From an uncultured Solirubrobacteraceae bacterium (GTDB taxonomy: Bacteria; Actinomycetota; Thermoleophilia; Solirubrobacterales; Solirubrobacteraceae): 18,380 bases of DNA. Location: the NCBI GenBank assembly GCA_902806215.1, contig CADCVT010000283.1, positions 1-18,380 on the forward strand. The letters are read 5' to 3'. Below are positions 1-8,443 of this stretch, piece by piece (position 1 is the first letter of the stretch; each line of letters begins with the position of its first letter). Under the pieces are notes generated by a model. The model searched no databases and was not told where the DNA came from. It worked only from the letters and a program-made list of their open reading frames with translations. The position numbers and the translations under genes were made by a program.

Positions 1-1704
1 CTCACGGGCCGCCGCGACCTGCTCGCCACGATCCGCCAGTACGAGGGGCTCGCGCCCTTCTGTTCGATCGGGGAGTCCGAGCACGACATCATGGGCGCCG
101 GTCACGCCTCGACCTCGATCGGCTATGCCGTCGGGCTCAAGGAGGGCATGCGCCGCCTCGGCAAGCCCGTCGAGGAGGGCAAGGTCGTCGCGGTGATCGG
201 CGACGGCGCCATGACCGGCGGCGTCGCGTTCGAGGCCATCCACCAGGCCGGCGGCCTCGGGACGCCGATGGTCGTCGTGCTCAACGACAACGGCATGTCG
301 ATCTCGCCGAACGTCGGTGCGCTCTCGCGCTACTTCAACCGCGTCCGACTGAACCCGAAGCTCTGGCGCACCCGCGAGAGCGTCGAGCACGGCCTCACCG
401 ATCTCCCGGGCGGCATCGGCAGCGCGTTCGAGCGCCTCGGCCCGCAGCTCAAGGAGTCGATCAAGGCGTTCTGGGCTCCCGGCCTGTTCTGGGAGGAGCT
501 CGACTGGGCCTACATGGGCGTCATCGACGGGCACGACACGCGCGAGCTGCGCAAGGCGCTCAGCGCCGCGCTCGCCGCGCAGCGGCCGGTCGTCGTCCAC
601 GTCGCGACGGTCAAGGGCAAGGGCTTCTCGCCCGCCGAGGACGGCGGCCTGGAGGGCATGGAGCAGTGGCATGCCGCGAAGCCGAAGTCGATCGTCGACC
701 GCGCGCCGGCACCGAAGGTCACTCCCGCGCTCGACCCGAACCCCGCGCCCGCGCAGTGGACCGAGGTCTTCGGCAAGGCGCTCGTGGCCGAGGCCAAGCG
801 CGACGAGCGCGTCGTCGGCATCACCGCCGCGATGAACACCGGCACCGGGCTCGTGCACCTCCAGAAGGAGATGCCCGACCGCTACTTCGACGTCGGCATC
901 GCCGAGCAGCAGGCGATCCTCTTCGCGTCCGGCCTCGCGCTCGAGGGCGTCAAGCCGGTCGCGGCGATCTACTCGACCTTCCTGCAGCGCGCGTTCGACC
1001 AGATCGTCCACGACGTCTGCCTGCAGAACCTCAACGTCGTCTTCGCGATGGACCGTGCCGGCCTCGTCGGCGACGACGGCCCGACGCATCACGGCGTGTT
1101 CGACATCGCCTACCTGCGGCCGCTGCCGAACATCGTCCTCATGGCCCCGCGCGACGAGGCGATGCTGGTGAACATGCTCCGCACGGCGCTCACGTTCGAC
1201 GGGCCGATCGCCCTGCGCTACCCACGCGGTGCCTCGATCGGCGTGCCGATGCCGAAGGAGCCGACGGCCATCCCGATCGGCACCGGCGAGGTTCTGCGCG
1301 AGGGCACGCGCGTCGCGCTGCTCGGCTACGGCACCGGCGTCGACAAGTCCCTGGAGGCGGCGGATCTGCTGGCCGAGAGCGGCCTCGAGGTCACCGTCGC
1401 CGACGCGCGCTTCGCCAAGCCGCTCGACGAGCAGCTGATCGCGTCGCTGGCGGCCGAGCACGAGCTGCTCGTCACCGTCGAGGAGGGCGTGCTCACCGGC
1501 GGCTTCGGGTCTGGCGTGTTGGAGCACCTGTCCGACAGCGGCCAGCTCGACGGCGTCTCGGTCATGCGCGTCGGGCTGCCCGACCGCTACGTCACCCACG
1601 GCAAGCCGGCGCTGCTGCACCGCGAGGTCGGCTTCACCGGCAAGGCGATCGCCGAGCGCATCCTCGCGCGCGTCGAGTCGCCCGGCCGCTTCGCCCGCGC
1701 CTGA
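1..1704 (+). CDS. dxs: 1-deoxy-D-xylulose-5-phosphate synthase, 5' end missing
   Basis: This enzyme condenses pyruvate with glyceraldehyde 3-phosphate using thiamine diphosphate, the first step of the MEP isoprenoid pathway, in the cytosol. The frame is open from base 1 and begins inside the family motif LTGRRD, so roughly 60-70 N-terminal residues lie outside the window; 567 residues are visible. The ATG at 91 is internal, not the start. Visible motifs are GESEHDIMGAGHASTSIG at residues 25-42, the ThDP/Mg motif starting GDGAMTGG (67-74) and ending NDN, and the Glu of VGIAEQQ (bases 895-915), the expected cofactor-activating acid. Domain order is transketolase N-terminal, pyrimidine-binding and C-terminal domains. 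The next gene starts 2 nt after the stop, so the two are probably co-transcribed and translationally coupled. No truncation or frameshift is seen apart from the window edge. Confidence 0.97.
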   Translation, partial: LTGRRDLLATIRQYEGLAPFCSIGESEHDIMGAGHASTSIGYAVGLKEGMRRLGKPVEEGKVVAVIGDGAMTGGVAFEAIHQAGGLGTPMVVVLNDNGMSISPNVGALSRYFNRVRLNPKLWRTRESVEHGLTDLPGGIGSAFERLGPQLKESIKAFWAPGLFWEELDWAYMGVIDGHDTRELRKALSAALAAQRPVVVHVATVKGKGFSPAEDGGLEGMEQWHAAKPKSIVDRAPAPKVTPALDPNPAPAQWTEVFGKALVAEAKRDERVVGITAAMNTGTGLVHLQKEMPDRYFDVGIAEQQAILFASGLALEGVKPVAAIYSTFLQRAFDQIVHDVCLQNLNVVFAMDRAGLVGDDGPTHHGVFDIAYLRPLPNIVLMAPRDEAMLVNMLRTALTFDGPIALRYPRGASIGVPMPKEPTAIPIGTGEVLREGTRVALLGYGTGVDKSLEAADLLAESGLEVTVADARFAKPLDEQLIASLAAEHELLVTVEEGVLTGGFGSGVLEHLSDSGQLDGVSVMRVGLPDRYVTHGKPALLHREVGFTGKAIAERILARVESPGRFARA

Positions 1705-1706
1705 GC

Positions 1707-2579
1707 GTGGAGCTCGATCCGCAGGTCGCGGCCGTGCTCGCGGCCGACGAGGGCGCGCCGGTTCCCCAGACCATCGAGGAGGCGCGGGCCGAGTACGACG
1801 CGACCGCGCTGCGCTTCGTGGGGGAGGCCGAGGAGGTCGCGTCGGTGACCGAGGTGCCCGGCATCGGCCGGCTGTACGAGCCCGCGGACGCGGTGGGCGC
1901 GATCCTCTGGGCGCACGGCGGCGGCTGGGTGCTCGGCACGCTCGAGGGCTACGACGCGCTGTGCCGCGCGCTGGCCAACCGCGCCGGAGCTGCGGTGCTG
2001 TCGGTCGACTACCGGCTGGCGCCCGAGACGCCGTTCCCGGGCGCTTTGGAGGACTGCGAGGCGGCGCTTCGGTGGCTCGTGGATCGGTACGCGTCTGTGG
2101 CCGTGGCCGGTGACAGCGCCGGAGGGAACCTCGCCGCGGTCGTCGCTCGCCGCGCGCGGGACGCCGGAGGTCCGCCGATCGCGTTCCAGCTGCTCGTCTA
2201 TCCCGCGACCGACGCGGCGTGTGCGACCGGGTCGATGTCCTCGCTGAGCCTGCCCGAGCTCGGCTTGACCCGTGAGCGGATGCTGTTGTGTTGGGGCGCG
2301 TACGCCCCCGGCGCCTCGGCTCGATCGCCCGACGCGTCGCCGCTGCGCGCGGCCTCACTGGCAGGGCTGCCGCCGGCGCACGTCGTGCTCGCCGAGCTCG
2401 ATCCGCTCGTCGACGAGGGGTCGGACTACGCGGACCGGATGCGCGCCGAGGGCGTCGACGTGACCGTGGCCGTGTATCCCGGGACCGCGCACGGGTTCTT
2501 CCGCTGGCGCGGCGCGGTCGACGCGGCGCGGCGCGCGATGGACGAGGCCGCCAGGGCAGTCCGAGCAGCGCTCCGTTAA
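1707..2579 (+). CDS. alpha/beta-hydrolase, HSL-family (acetyl esterase-like)
   Basis: Predicted cytosolic carboxylesterase of the hormone-sensitive-lipase family, 290 aa, which is usual for the family. It has the oxyanion-hole motif HGGGW (residues 70-74), the nucleophile elbow GDSAGG with Ser137, the acid Asp232 in LDPLVDEG, and His262 in GTAHGF, so the full catalytic triad is present. DYRLAPE (101-107) is also typical. The chosen start is the GTG 2 nt after the dxs stop. The same frame is open much further upstream, but only as an out-of-phase shadow of dxs. No signal peptide is seen. The substrate cannot be read from sequence; short-chain acyl esters are typical for the family. The position directly behind dxs suggests co-expression but does not prove a role in isoprenoid metabolism. 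A perfect hairpin follows the stop. Confidence 0.9.
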   Translation: MELDPQVAAVLAADEGAPVPQTIEEARAEYDATALRFVGEAEEVASVTEVPGIGRLYEPADAVGAILWAHGGGWVLGTLEGYDALCRALANRAGAAVLSVDYRLAPETPFPGALEDCEAALRWLVDRYASVAVAGDSAGGNLAAVVARRARDAGGPPIAFQLLVYPATDAACATGSMSSLSLPELGLTRERMLLCWGAYAPGASARSPDASPLRAASLAGLPPAHVVLAELDPLVDEGSDYADRMRAEGVDVTVAVYPGTAHGFFRWRGAVDAARRAMDEAARAVRAALR

Positions 2580-2584
2580 ATGAA

Positions 2585-2609
2585 ACGGCCCGGCGGGGAG
2601 CCGGGCCGT
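2585..2609 (+). terminator. hairpin terminator after the esterase gene
   Basis: A perfect 10-bp stem (ACGGCCCGGC pairing with GCCGGGCCGT) closes a 5-nt loop GGGGA, beginning 6 nt after the esterase stop. There is no U-tract, which is common for hairpin terminators in high-GC actinobacteria. It probably ends the dxs-esterase transcript. Confidence 0.65.
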
Positions 2610-2703
2610 CTCGGGGAGGAGAGATACTGCTTGGGTCTATGTTGTGAAGCGATCTCTGAGGGAAGTTCGTCGGTCGTGCTGCTGACCTGAGCCCATGGTG
2701 CCC

Positions 2704-2755
2704 GTTGCAGGCGCAACTGTGTGTGAGGCCGCGCACAGGTGTGGGTTCGCCACAC
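2704..2755 (+). promoter_or_regulatory. run of three small hairpins in the tlyA leader
   Basis: Three consecutive inverted repeats sit just upstream of tlyA: GTTGC/GCAAC (2704-2717, loop AGGC), CTGTG/CACAG (2717-2738), and GTGTGG/CCACAC (2739-2755, loop GTTCG). The last ends 9 nt before the tlyA ATG, where a Shine-Dalgarno site would be expected and none is visible. They could be a structured 5' leader controlling initiation, or an operator. The flanking stretch 2610-2700 is less GC-rich than its surroundings and contains a TATGTT hexamer at 2638-2643, so it may hold the tlyA promoter. No -35 box is convincing. Confidence 0.35.
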
Positions 2756-2764
2756 TGATGCCCG

Positions 2765-3562
2765 ATGGGCAAGGTCCGCCTCGACACCCTCCTGGCCGAC
2801 CGCGGCCTCTTCGAATCCTGCACCCGCGCTGCCGCTTCGGTGATGGCGGGCGAGGTGCTGGTGGGCATCGAGCGCCGCCGGGCGGCCAAGCCGGGGGAGA
2901 TGGTGGCCGACGACGTGGTCGTCGACGTGGCGGAGAAGCGGCGATTCGTCTCGCGCGGGGGGACGAAGCTCGTGAACGCCCTCGATGCCTTCGGGATCTC
3001 CGTCGAAGGACGCCGGGCTCTGGACGTCGGCATCTCGACGGGCGGCTTCACCGACGCGCTGCTGCAGCGCGGGGCGGGCTCGGTGATCGGGGTCGACGTG
3101 GCCTACGGCGATGTGGCGTGGAGCCTGCGCACCGACCCGCGGGTCGTGCTGCTCGAGCGCACGAACGCGCGCGATCTGACGCCGGACGCGCTCCCGCATG
3201 CGCCCGATCTCCTCGTCGCCGACGTGTCGTTCATCTCGCTGACGAAGGTCCTCCCGGCGGTTCTTGGGTGCATGGGGCCGGTCTGGGACGGCCTGGCGAT
3301 GATCAAGCCGCAGTTCGAGGTGGGCAAGGGGAACGTGGGGAAGGGAGGCGTCGTCCGTGCGTCCGATGATCGGCGCGCCGCGCTCGTCTCGGTAGGGTCG
3401 TGCGCCGTGTCGCTCGGGGCCTCCGTACTCGCCTACGCATCGTCCGGCCTGCCCGGGCCGAAGGGCAATCGTGAGACGTTCGTGTGGCTCGCCGAGGGCG
3501 GCCGCGCCGGTGCCGTGGCCGATTTGGAGGCCGCTGCCCTCGTCGCGGAGCCTGCGTCGTGA
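2765..3562 (+). CDS. tlyA: TlyA-family 16S/23S rRNA (cytidine-2'-O)-methyltransferase
   Basis: TlyA methylates the ribose 2'-O of a cytidine in 16S rRNA helix 44 and one in 23S rRNA helix 69 (C1409 and C1920 in E. coli numbering); in mycobacteria its loss gives capreomycin resistance. The product is 265 aa against 268 in M. tuberculosis. An N-terminal S4 RNA-binding domain (about 1-60) is followed by an FtsJ/Rossmann domain with the SAM motif DVGISTGGFTD (87-97). The catalytic tetrad known from M. tuberculosis (K69, D154, K182, E238) is matched one residue earlier: K68 in SRGGTK, D153 in VADVSF, K181 in IKPQFE and E237 in NRETFV. No SD is evident at the ATG; a small hairpin lies there instead. 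The stop overlaps the nadK GTG by 4 nt. Older annotations call the family hemolysin A. Confidence 0.96.
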   Translation: MGKVRLDTLLADRGLFESCTRAAASVMAGEVLVGIERRRAAKPGEMVADDVVVDVAEKRRFVSRGGTKLVNALDAFGISVEGRRALDVGISTGGFTDALLQRGAGSVIGVDVAYGDVAWSLRTDPRVVLLERTNARDLTPDALPHAPDLLVADVSFISLTKVLPAVLGCMGPVWDGLAMIKPQFEVGKGNVGKGGVVRASDDRRAALVSVGSCAVSLGASVLAYASSGLPGPKGNRETFVWLAEGGRAGAVADLEAAALVAEPAS

Positions 3563-4413
3563 GCGACGACCGGTCGGTGCTGGTGCTGACGCACCGGCGT
3601 CCCGAGGAGACCGCGTGCGCTCTCGACCCGCTGCTCGGGGCCGCCCGCCGCGCCGGATGGACGCTGTGCTTCGACCCGGTGGAGACCGAGAAGCACGGCC
3701 TGTCCGCGAAGGACGGCATGCGCGTCGACTGCCCGGAGGACGTGCCGGTGGATCTGTGCATCGTGCTCGGCGGCGACGGGACGATCCTGTCGGCACTGCG
3801 GCGCTTCGCGCGGTCCGAGGTCCCGGTCTTCGCGGTGAACTTCGGCGAGGTGGGCTTCCTGGCCACGATCGAGCCGGGGGAGATGGACACCGAGTTCGAC
3901 CGGGCGTTCTCCGGCGACTTCGAGGTCCTCGAGCTGCCGGCGGTCGTGCTCGACGGGCCGGACGGGTCGCACGCGGCGATCAACGACGTCTCGATCCATC
4001 GCAAGGTCGGTGAGCGCGTGGCGCACCTCGGGTACGCGATCGAGCGCGAGGAGGTTGGATCGGTGCGCTGCGACGGCGTCGTGGTCTCCACGCCGGCCGG
4101 TTCGACGGGCTACAACCTCGCCAACGGCGGGCCCGTGCTGGCCTGGGGCGTCGAGGGCTACGTCGTCTCGTTCATCGCGCCGCACTCGCTGACCGCGCGC
4201 GCGCTCGTGGTGGCGCCGCTCGACACGCTGACGCTGCAGAACCGCTCGCACGACGTCGTCGACGTGACGGTCGACGGGCGGCCGATCGGCGAGCTGGGGC
4301 CGGGGGAGTCCGTCGATGCCCGCTTCGAGCACGACGTCGCGCGGCTCGCGCAGGCTCCGGGATCGACGTTCTACAAGCGCCTTCGCGAGAAGTTCGGGCG
4401 TCTCTCTCAGTAG
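3559..4413 (+). CDS. nadK: NAD kinase
   Basis: Phosphorylates NAD to NADP, the only de novo NADP source in most bacteria; cytosolic, usually a homotetramer. The product is 284 aa. The family motifs are all present: GGDGT at 71-75 in the nucleotide-binding loop, the FAVNFGEVGFLA segment (91-102), NDV at 142-144 (NAD-ribose contact), and STPAGSTGYNLANGGP (177-192) of the C-terminal all-beta domain. The chosen start is the GTG in the GTGA overlap with the tlyA stop. The frame is open upstream to 3484 only as a shadow of tlyA. Coupling to tlyA and proximity to recN follow the order in M. tuberculosis (Rv1694-Rv1696). Confidence 0.97.
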   Translation: MSDDRSVLVLTHRRPEETACALDPLLGAARRAGWTLCFDPVETEKHGLSAKDGMRVDCPEDVPVDLCIVLGGDGTILSALRRFARSEVPVFAVNFGEVGFLATIEPGEMDTEFDRAFSGDFEVLELPAVVLDGPDGSHAAINDVSIHRKVGERVAHLGYAIEREEVGSVRCDGVVVSTPAGSTGYNLANGGPVLAWGVEGYVVSFIAPHSLTARALVVAPLDTLTLQNRSHDVVDVTVDGRPIGELGPGESVDARFEHDVARLAQAPGSTFYKRLREKFGRLSQ

Positions 4414-4425
4414 CGCTGCAACGAC

Positions 4426-4461
4426 TTCGTGCCGAAAGTGCGGCACGAACGGGTGTTCGTG
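4426..4461 (+). promoter_or_regulatory. mutually exclusive hairpins in the nadK-recN gap
   Basis: Two inverted repeats share bases. Hairpin A pairs TTCGTGCCG (4426-4434) with CGGCACGAA (4441-4449) around AAAGTG, a perfect 9-bp stem. Hairpin B pairs CACGAAC (4444-4450) with GTTCGTG (4455-4461) around GGGT, a perfect 7-bp stem. Bases 4444-4449 belong to both, so only one can form. A lies 13 nt after the nadK stop and could be its terminator; B would disrupt it and lies about 35 nt before the recN start. The arrangement resembles a terminator/antiterminator switch, but a plain terminator with chance overlap is possible. Confidence 0.45.
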
Positions 4462-4496
4462 TTCTTCCGTCGGGACCGGGTGCAACAGTCCGCAGC

Positions 4497-6206
4497 GTGC
4501 TTCAGGAACTGCGTGTCGAGAACCTCCTCCTGATCGAGCGGGCCGAGCTGCGGCTCAGGCCGGGGCTCAACGTCATCACCGGCGAGACCGGTGCGGGCAA
4601 GACCATGCTCGCCCACGCGCTGGATCTGCTGCTCGGCGGCAAGGCCCGCTCGGGCATCGTGCGACCGGGTGCGTCGGAGGCGTACGTCGAAGGGGTCTTC
4701 GACCTCCCGGACGGGCTGCGTGGCGAGTTGGGGGAGCGGCTGCCCGAGGGCGCCGAGGAGGTCGTGCTCGCGCGGCGGGTCAGTGCGTCGGGACGAACGC
4801 GTGCGCTGTTGTGCGGGCGGACCGTTCCCGCGGAGGACCTCCGCGAGGTCGCTGCGTCTTTGGTGGCGTTCTACGGCCAGCACGAGCACCGCAAGCTGAC
4901 GGTGGCGTCGGCACAGCTCGAGCTGCTCGACGGCTTCTGCGGGCCCAAGCACCTGGAGGCACGGACGGCGTTCGCCGCCGTCCACGCTGAGGTGCGGCGG
5001 CTCGAGGGATCGCTGGTCGAGCTGCGCGAGCGTGCCGGGGCGCGGGATCGTGAGCTCGACCTGCTCGAGTTCGAGCTGGCCGAGATCGAGGCTGCCGCGC
5101 CGAGCGAGGCAGAGGAGGCGTCGCTGCTGGCCGAGCGCGGCCGGGTTCGGCATCTCGAGGCGCTGCGCTCGGCGGCGTTCGTCGCCGCGGGCGCGCTGGA
5201 CGGCGAAGGCGGCGCCGGGTTCTCCGGCGGCGAGGAGTTCGGCGGCGGCTCCGGGTCCGGCGGAGGCGGCCTGGCCGGCGAGCTCGCGGCCGGCGAGCGC
5301 GAGCTGTGGTCCGTCGCCGGCGTCGACGCCGCGCTCGATCCGCTGACCGAGCGGTTCCGGGCGCTGGTGCTGGAGGCCGACGACCTGGCGGGTGAGCTGC
5401 GCCGGTACGGCTCCGGGCTCGAGGGTGAGCCCGGCCGGCTCGAGGTCGTCGAGGAGCGGCTCGCCGCGATCGACCGGCTCAAGCGCAAGCACGGCGGCAG
5501 CGTCGAGGCCGTGCTGGCGCACGCCGAGAAGTGCCGCACGCGGCGCGACGAGCTCGTGAACGCCGAGGTGGCGCTGGAGGAGGCGACGGCGGCGATCGAC
5601 CGAGCGCGCGCCAATCGTGAGGTGCGGGCCAAGGAGCTGCGGGCCACGCGGGCGAAGGCCGCGCCGAAGCTCGCCGCGGGCGTCCGCGACCGGCTGGCCG
5701 AGCTGGCGATGGAGGGCGCGTCGTTCGAGATCGCGCTGAGCGAGCGCGAGCCTGCGCCGAGCGGCGCCGACAGCGCCGAGTTCCTCATCGCGCCGAATCC
5801 GGGCGTGCCGGCCGCGCCGCTGCGCGAGGTCGGCTCGGGCGGCGAGCTGTCGCGGGTGATGCTCGCGCTGCTCGGCACGGCGAACGACGGCAGCGACGCG
5901 ACGCTCGTGTTCGACGAGGTCGACGCCGGCATCGGCGGCCAGACGGCACGCGCGGTCGGCGAGCAGCTGCGCAGCCTTGGCGAGGGGCGCCAGGTGCTGT
6001 GCATCACCCACCTGCCGCAGATCGCATCGCTCGCGGCGCAGCACTTCTCGATTGCGAAGGACACCGGCGTCGAGCCGGCCCGGACCACGGTCACCGAGCT
6101 CGCCGACCGCGACGTCGTGGCCGAGCTCGTCCGCATGCTCGGCGCGGACTCGGGCGACCTCACGGCTCGCCGTCACGCGCAGGAGTTGCGCAAGGTGGCG
6201 GCATGA
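4497..6206 (+). CDS. recN: DNA repair protein RecN (SMC-like ATPase)
   Basis: RecN is an SMC-like ATPase that acts with RecA at double-strand breaks. The product is 569 aa; E. coli RecN is 553. Motifs are Walker A GETGAGKT (29-36), Q-loop segment VAFYGQHEH (123-131), ABC signature VGSGGELSR (445-453), Walker B TLVFDEVDAGIGG (469-481) and the H-loop THLPQIA (504-510). Two Glu/Arg/Leu-rich coiled-coil arms lie at about 155-230 and 285-400. Unusually, residues 236-265 are a Gly/Ser-rich insert where the first arm should approach the tip. The start is the GTG encoding MLQELRVENLLLIE, which matches family N-termini. No strong SD is seen, and a possible RNA switch lies upstream. Strong hairpins follow the stop. 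SteA and MctB, which usually separate recN from pyrG in mycobacteria, are absent. Confidence 0.96.
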   Translation: MLQELRVENLLLIERAELRLRPGLNVITGETGAGKTMLAHALDLLLGGKARSGIVRPGASEAYVEGVFDLPDGLRGELGERLPEGAEEVVLARRVSASGRTRALLCGRTVPAEDLREVAASLVAFYGQHEHRKLTVASAQLELLDGFCGPKHLEARTAFAAVHAEVRRLEGSLVELRERAGARDRELDLLEFELAEIEAAAPSEAEEASLLAERGRVRHLEALRSAAFVAAGALDGEGGAGFSGGEEFGGGSGSGGGGLAGELAAGERELWSVAGVDAALDPLTERFRALVLEADDLAGELRRYGSGLEGEPGRLEVVEERLAAIDRLKRKHGGSVEAVLAHAEKCRTRRDELVNAEVALEEATAAIDRARANREVRAKELRATRAKAAPKLAAGVRDRLAELAMEGASFEIALSEREPAPSGADSAEFLIAPNPGVPAAPLREVGSGGELSRVMLALLGTANDGSDATLVFDEVDAGIGGQTARAVGEQLRSLGEGRQVLCITHLPQIASLAAQHFSIAKDTGVEPARTTVTELADRDVVAELVRMLGADSGDLTARRHAQELRKVAA

Positions 6207-6207
6207 G

Positions 6208-6241
6208 GCCGCCCGCCGCGTGGCTCCGCGCCGCGGGCGGC
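6208..6241 (+). terminator. strong GC hairpin after recN
   Basis: A 9-bp stem GCCGCCCGC (6208-6216) with GCGGGCGGC (6233-6241) encloses a nested CGCG/CGCG stem around TGGCTC, starting 1 nt after the recN stop. Two weaker inverted repeats follow: GGCCGT/ACGGCC (6245-6276) and GGCC/GGCC (6273-6284). There is no U-tract. The likely role is recN transcript termination, ahead of the small ORF. Confidence 0.55.
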
Positions 6242-6299
6242 TTCGGCCGTCCGGCGGCGGGGGCGCCTTCACGGCCTTCAGGCCCTCGTGTCGTGGTCG

Positions 6300-6488
6300 A
6301 TGACCATGGACGAGATGACCCAGCCGACGCCGCGCATCAAGGCCGTCACCGCCCCCGGGGCGCTGCTGGTCGAGCACTGCGACGTCCCGGCCGACATGAC
6401 GCTCTGCGAGTGGCGCAGGGCGACGTCGTCCGAGCAGCCGCCGCGCCGCCGGCCGCTGCTGCAGCGGGTCTTCGGCCGCGCCGCCTAG
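6300..6488 (+). CDS. small protein of unknown function (62 aa)
   Basis: I do not recognise a family. The ORF reads MTMDEMTQPTPRIKAV at its start and ends in an Arg-rich tail (PPRRRPLLQRVFGRAA). Its central segment EHCDVPADMTLCEWRR looks like a folded, conserved-type motif rather than random GC-rich translation: it has a balanced composition including His, Cys, Asp, Met and Trp. No signal peptide or membrane segment is seen. Alternative starts are GTG 6288, ATG 6306 and ATG 6315. None has a convincing SD, so the N-terminus is uncertain. It sits in the recN-pyrG gap, where mycobacteria carry steA and mctB. A GC hairpin (6493-6509) follows its stop. It could be a chance ORF. Confidence 0.5.
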   Translation: MTMDEMTQPTPRIKAVTAPGALLVEHCDVPADMTLCEWRRATSSEQPPRRRPLLQRVFGRAA

Positions 6489-6493
6489 TCGGG

Positions 6494-6525
6494 GCGCTCT
6501 CCCGGCGCCTGAGCGCTCTCGCGCC
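6494..6525 (+). repeat. GC-rich hairpin element upstream of pyrG
   Basis: Begins 5 nt after the small ORF stop. It contains the stem GGCGC/GCGCC (6493-6509) and then CGCCTGAGCG followed by CTCTCGCGCC. The same layout (GCGCTCTC, a GGCGC block, CGCCTGAGCG, CTCTCG, GCGCC) recurs immediately after pyrG. It may be a terminator. The remaining 123 bases up to pyrG hold a CCGG/CCGG hairpin near 6544, a TACCGT hexamer at 6599-6604 that could be a -10 box, and the pyrG SD. Confidence 0.4.
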
Positions 6526-6648
6526 TCGCGCCTCCCGTCCGGTCCCGGAAACCCGGAACGAGCGGCCTCGACGCCCGGCTGCGTCCGCGCCCGCCGCTAC
6601 CGTGACTGTTGTCCGGGACCCACTAACCCTCGGAGAGCGACGCCCCGA

Positions 6649-8307
<1,659 letters not shown>

Positions 8308-8310
<3 letters not shown>

Positions 8311-8351
8311 CGCGCTCTCGGCGCGCCCGCCTGAGCGGCTCTCGGCGCGCC
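8308..8351 (+). repeat. two tandem 20-bp GC repeats after pyrG, probable terminator
   Basis: Copy 1 (8308-8327, starting with the pyrG stop TGA) and copy 2 (8332-8351) share TGA-CG-GCTCTCGGCGCGCC with a few mismatches, spaced 24 bp apart; TGACGCC at 8352 starts a third partial copy. Copy 1 forms the stem CGCGC/GCGCG around TCTCG (8311-8325). The element resembles the one upstream of pyrG at 6494-6525. It probably acts as terminator for pyrG. Confidence 0.5.
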
Positions 8352-8432
8352 TGACGCCATCGACGCGACGAGTCCGTGCCAATGCACTGTCCTCATCGCG
8401 CGGGCACCGGCAGCCACGTCGATAGCTGCGTC

Positions 8433-8438
8433 AGGAGG
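8433..8438 (+). promoter_or_regulatory. perfect Shine-Dalgarno deciding the M20 peptidase start
   Basis: AGGAGG is the only near-perfect SD seen in the window. It lies 5 nt before the GTG at 8444. An in-frame GTG at 8438 overlaps the SD itself and is therefore unlikely to be used. Confidence 0.8.
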
Positions 8439-8443
8439 TGGTC

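Noticed and set aside
91..1704. dxs starting at the ATG at 91
   Set aside because: The same frame is open to base 1 and encodes conserved Dxs residues (LTGRRD, GESEHD) upstream of that ATG.
666..1706. A long esterase N-terminal extension overlapping dxs
   Set aside because: The translated extension is Arg/Ala-rich low-complexity shadow of dxs; the esterase family start fits the GTG at 1707.
4414..4425. CGCTGCAACGAC also present inverted at 10214-10225 near the xerD promoter
   Set aside because: A 12-bp match between two places in 18 kb of biased sequence is expected by chance, and no other similarity extends it.
4407..6377. Very long minus-strand ORFs, for example opposite recN, pyrG (6346-8382) and nadK
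   Set aside because: They are antisense shadows produced by third-position GC bias; compositions are Arg/Ala/Leu/Asp-rich without motifs, and the plus-strand genes are certain.
8438..8443. GTG at 8438 as start of the M20 peptidase
   Set aside because: It overlaps the AGGAGG Shine-Dalgarno, which is ideally placed for the GTG at 8444.
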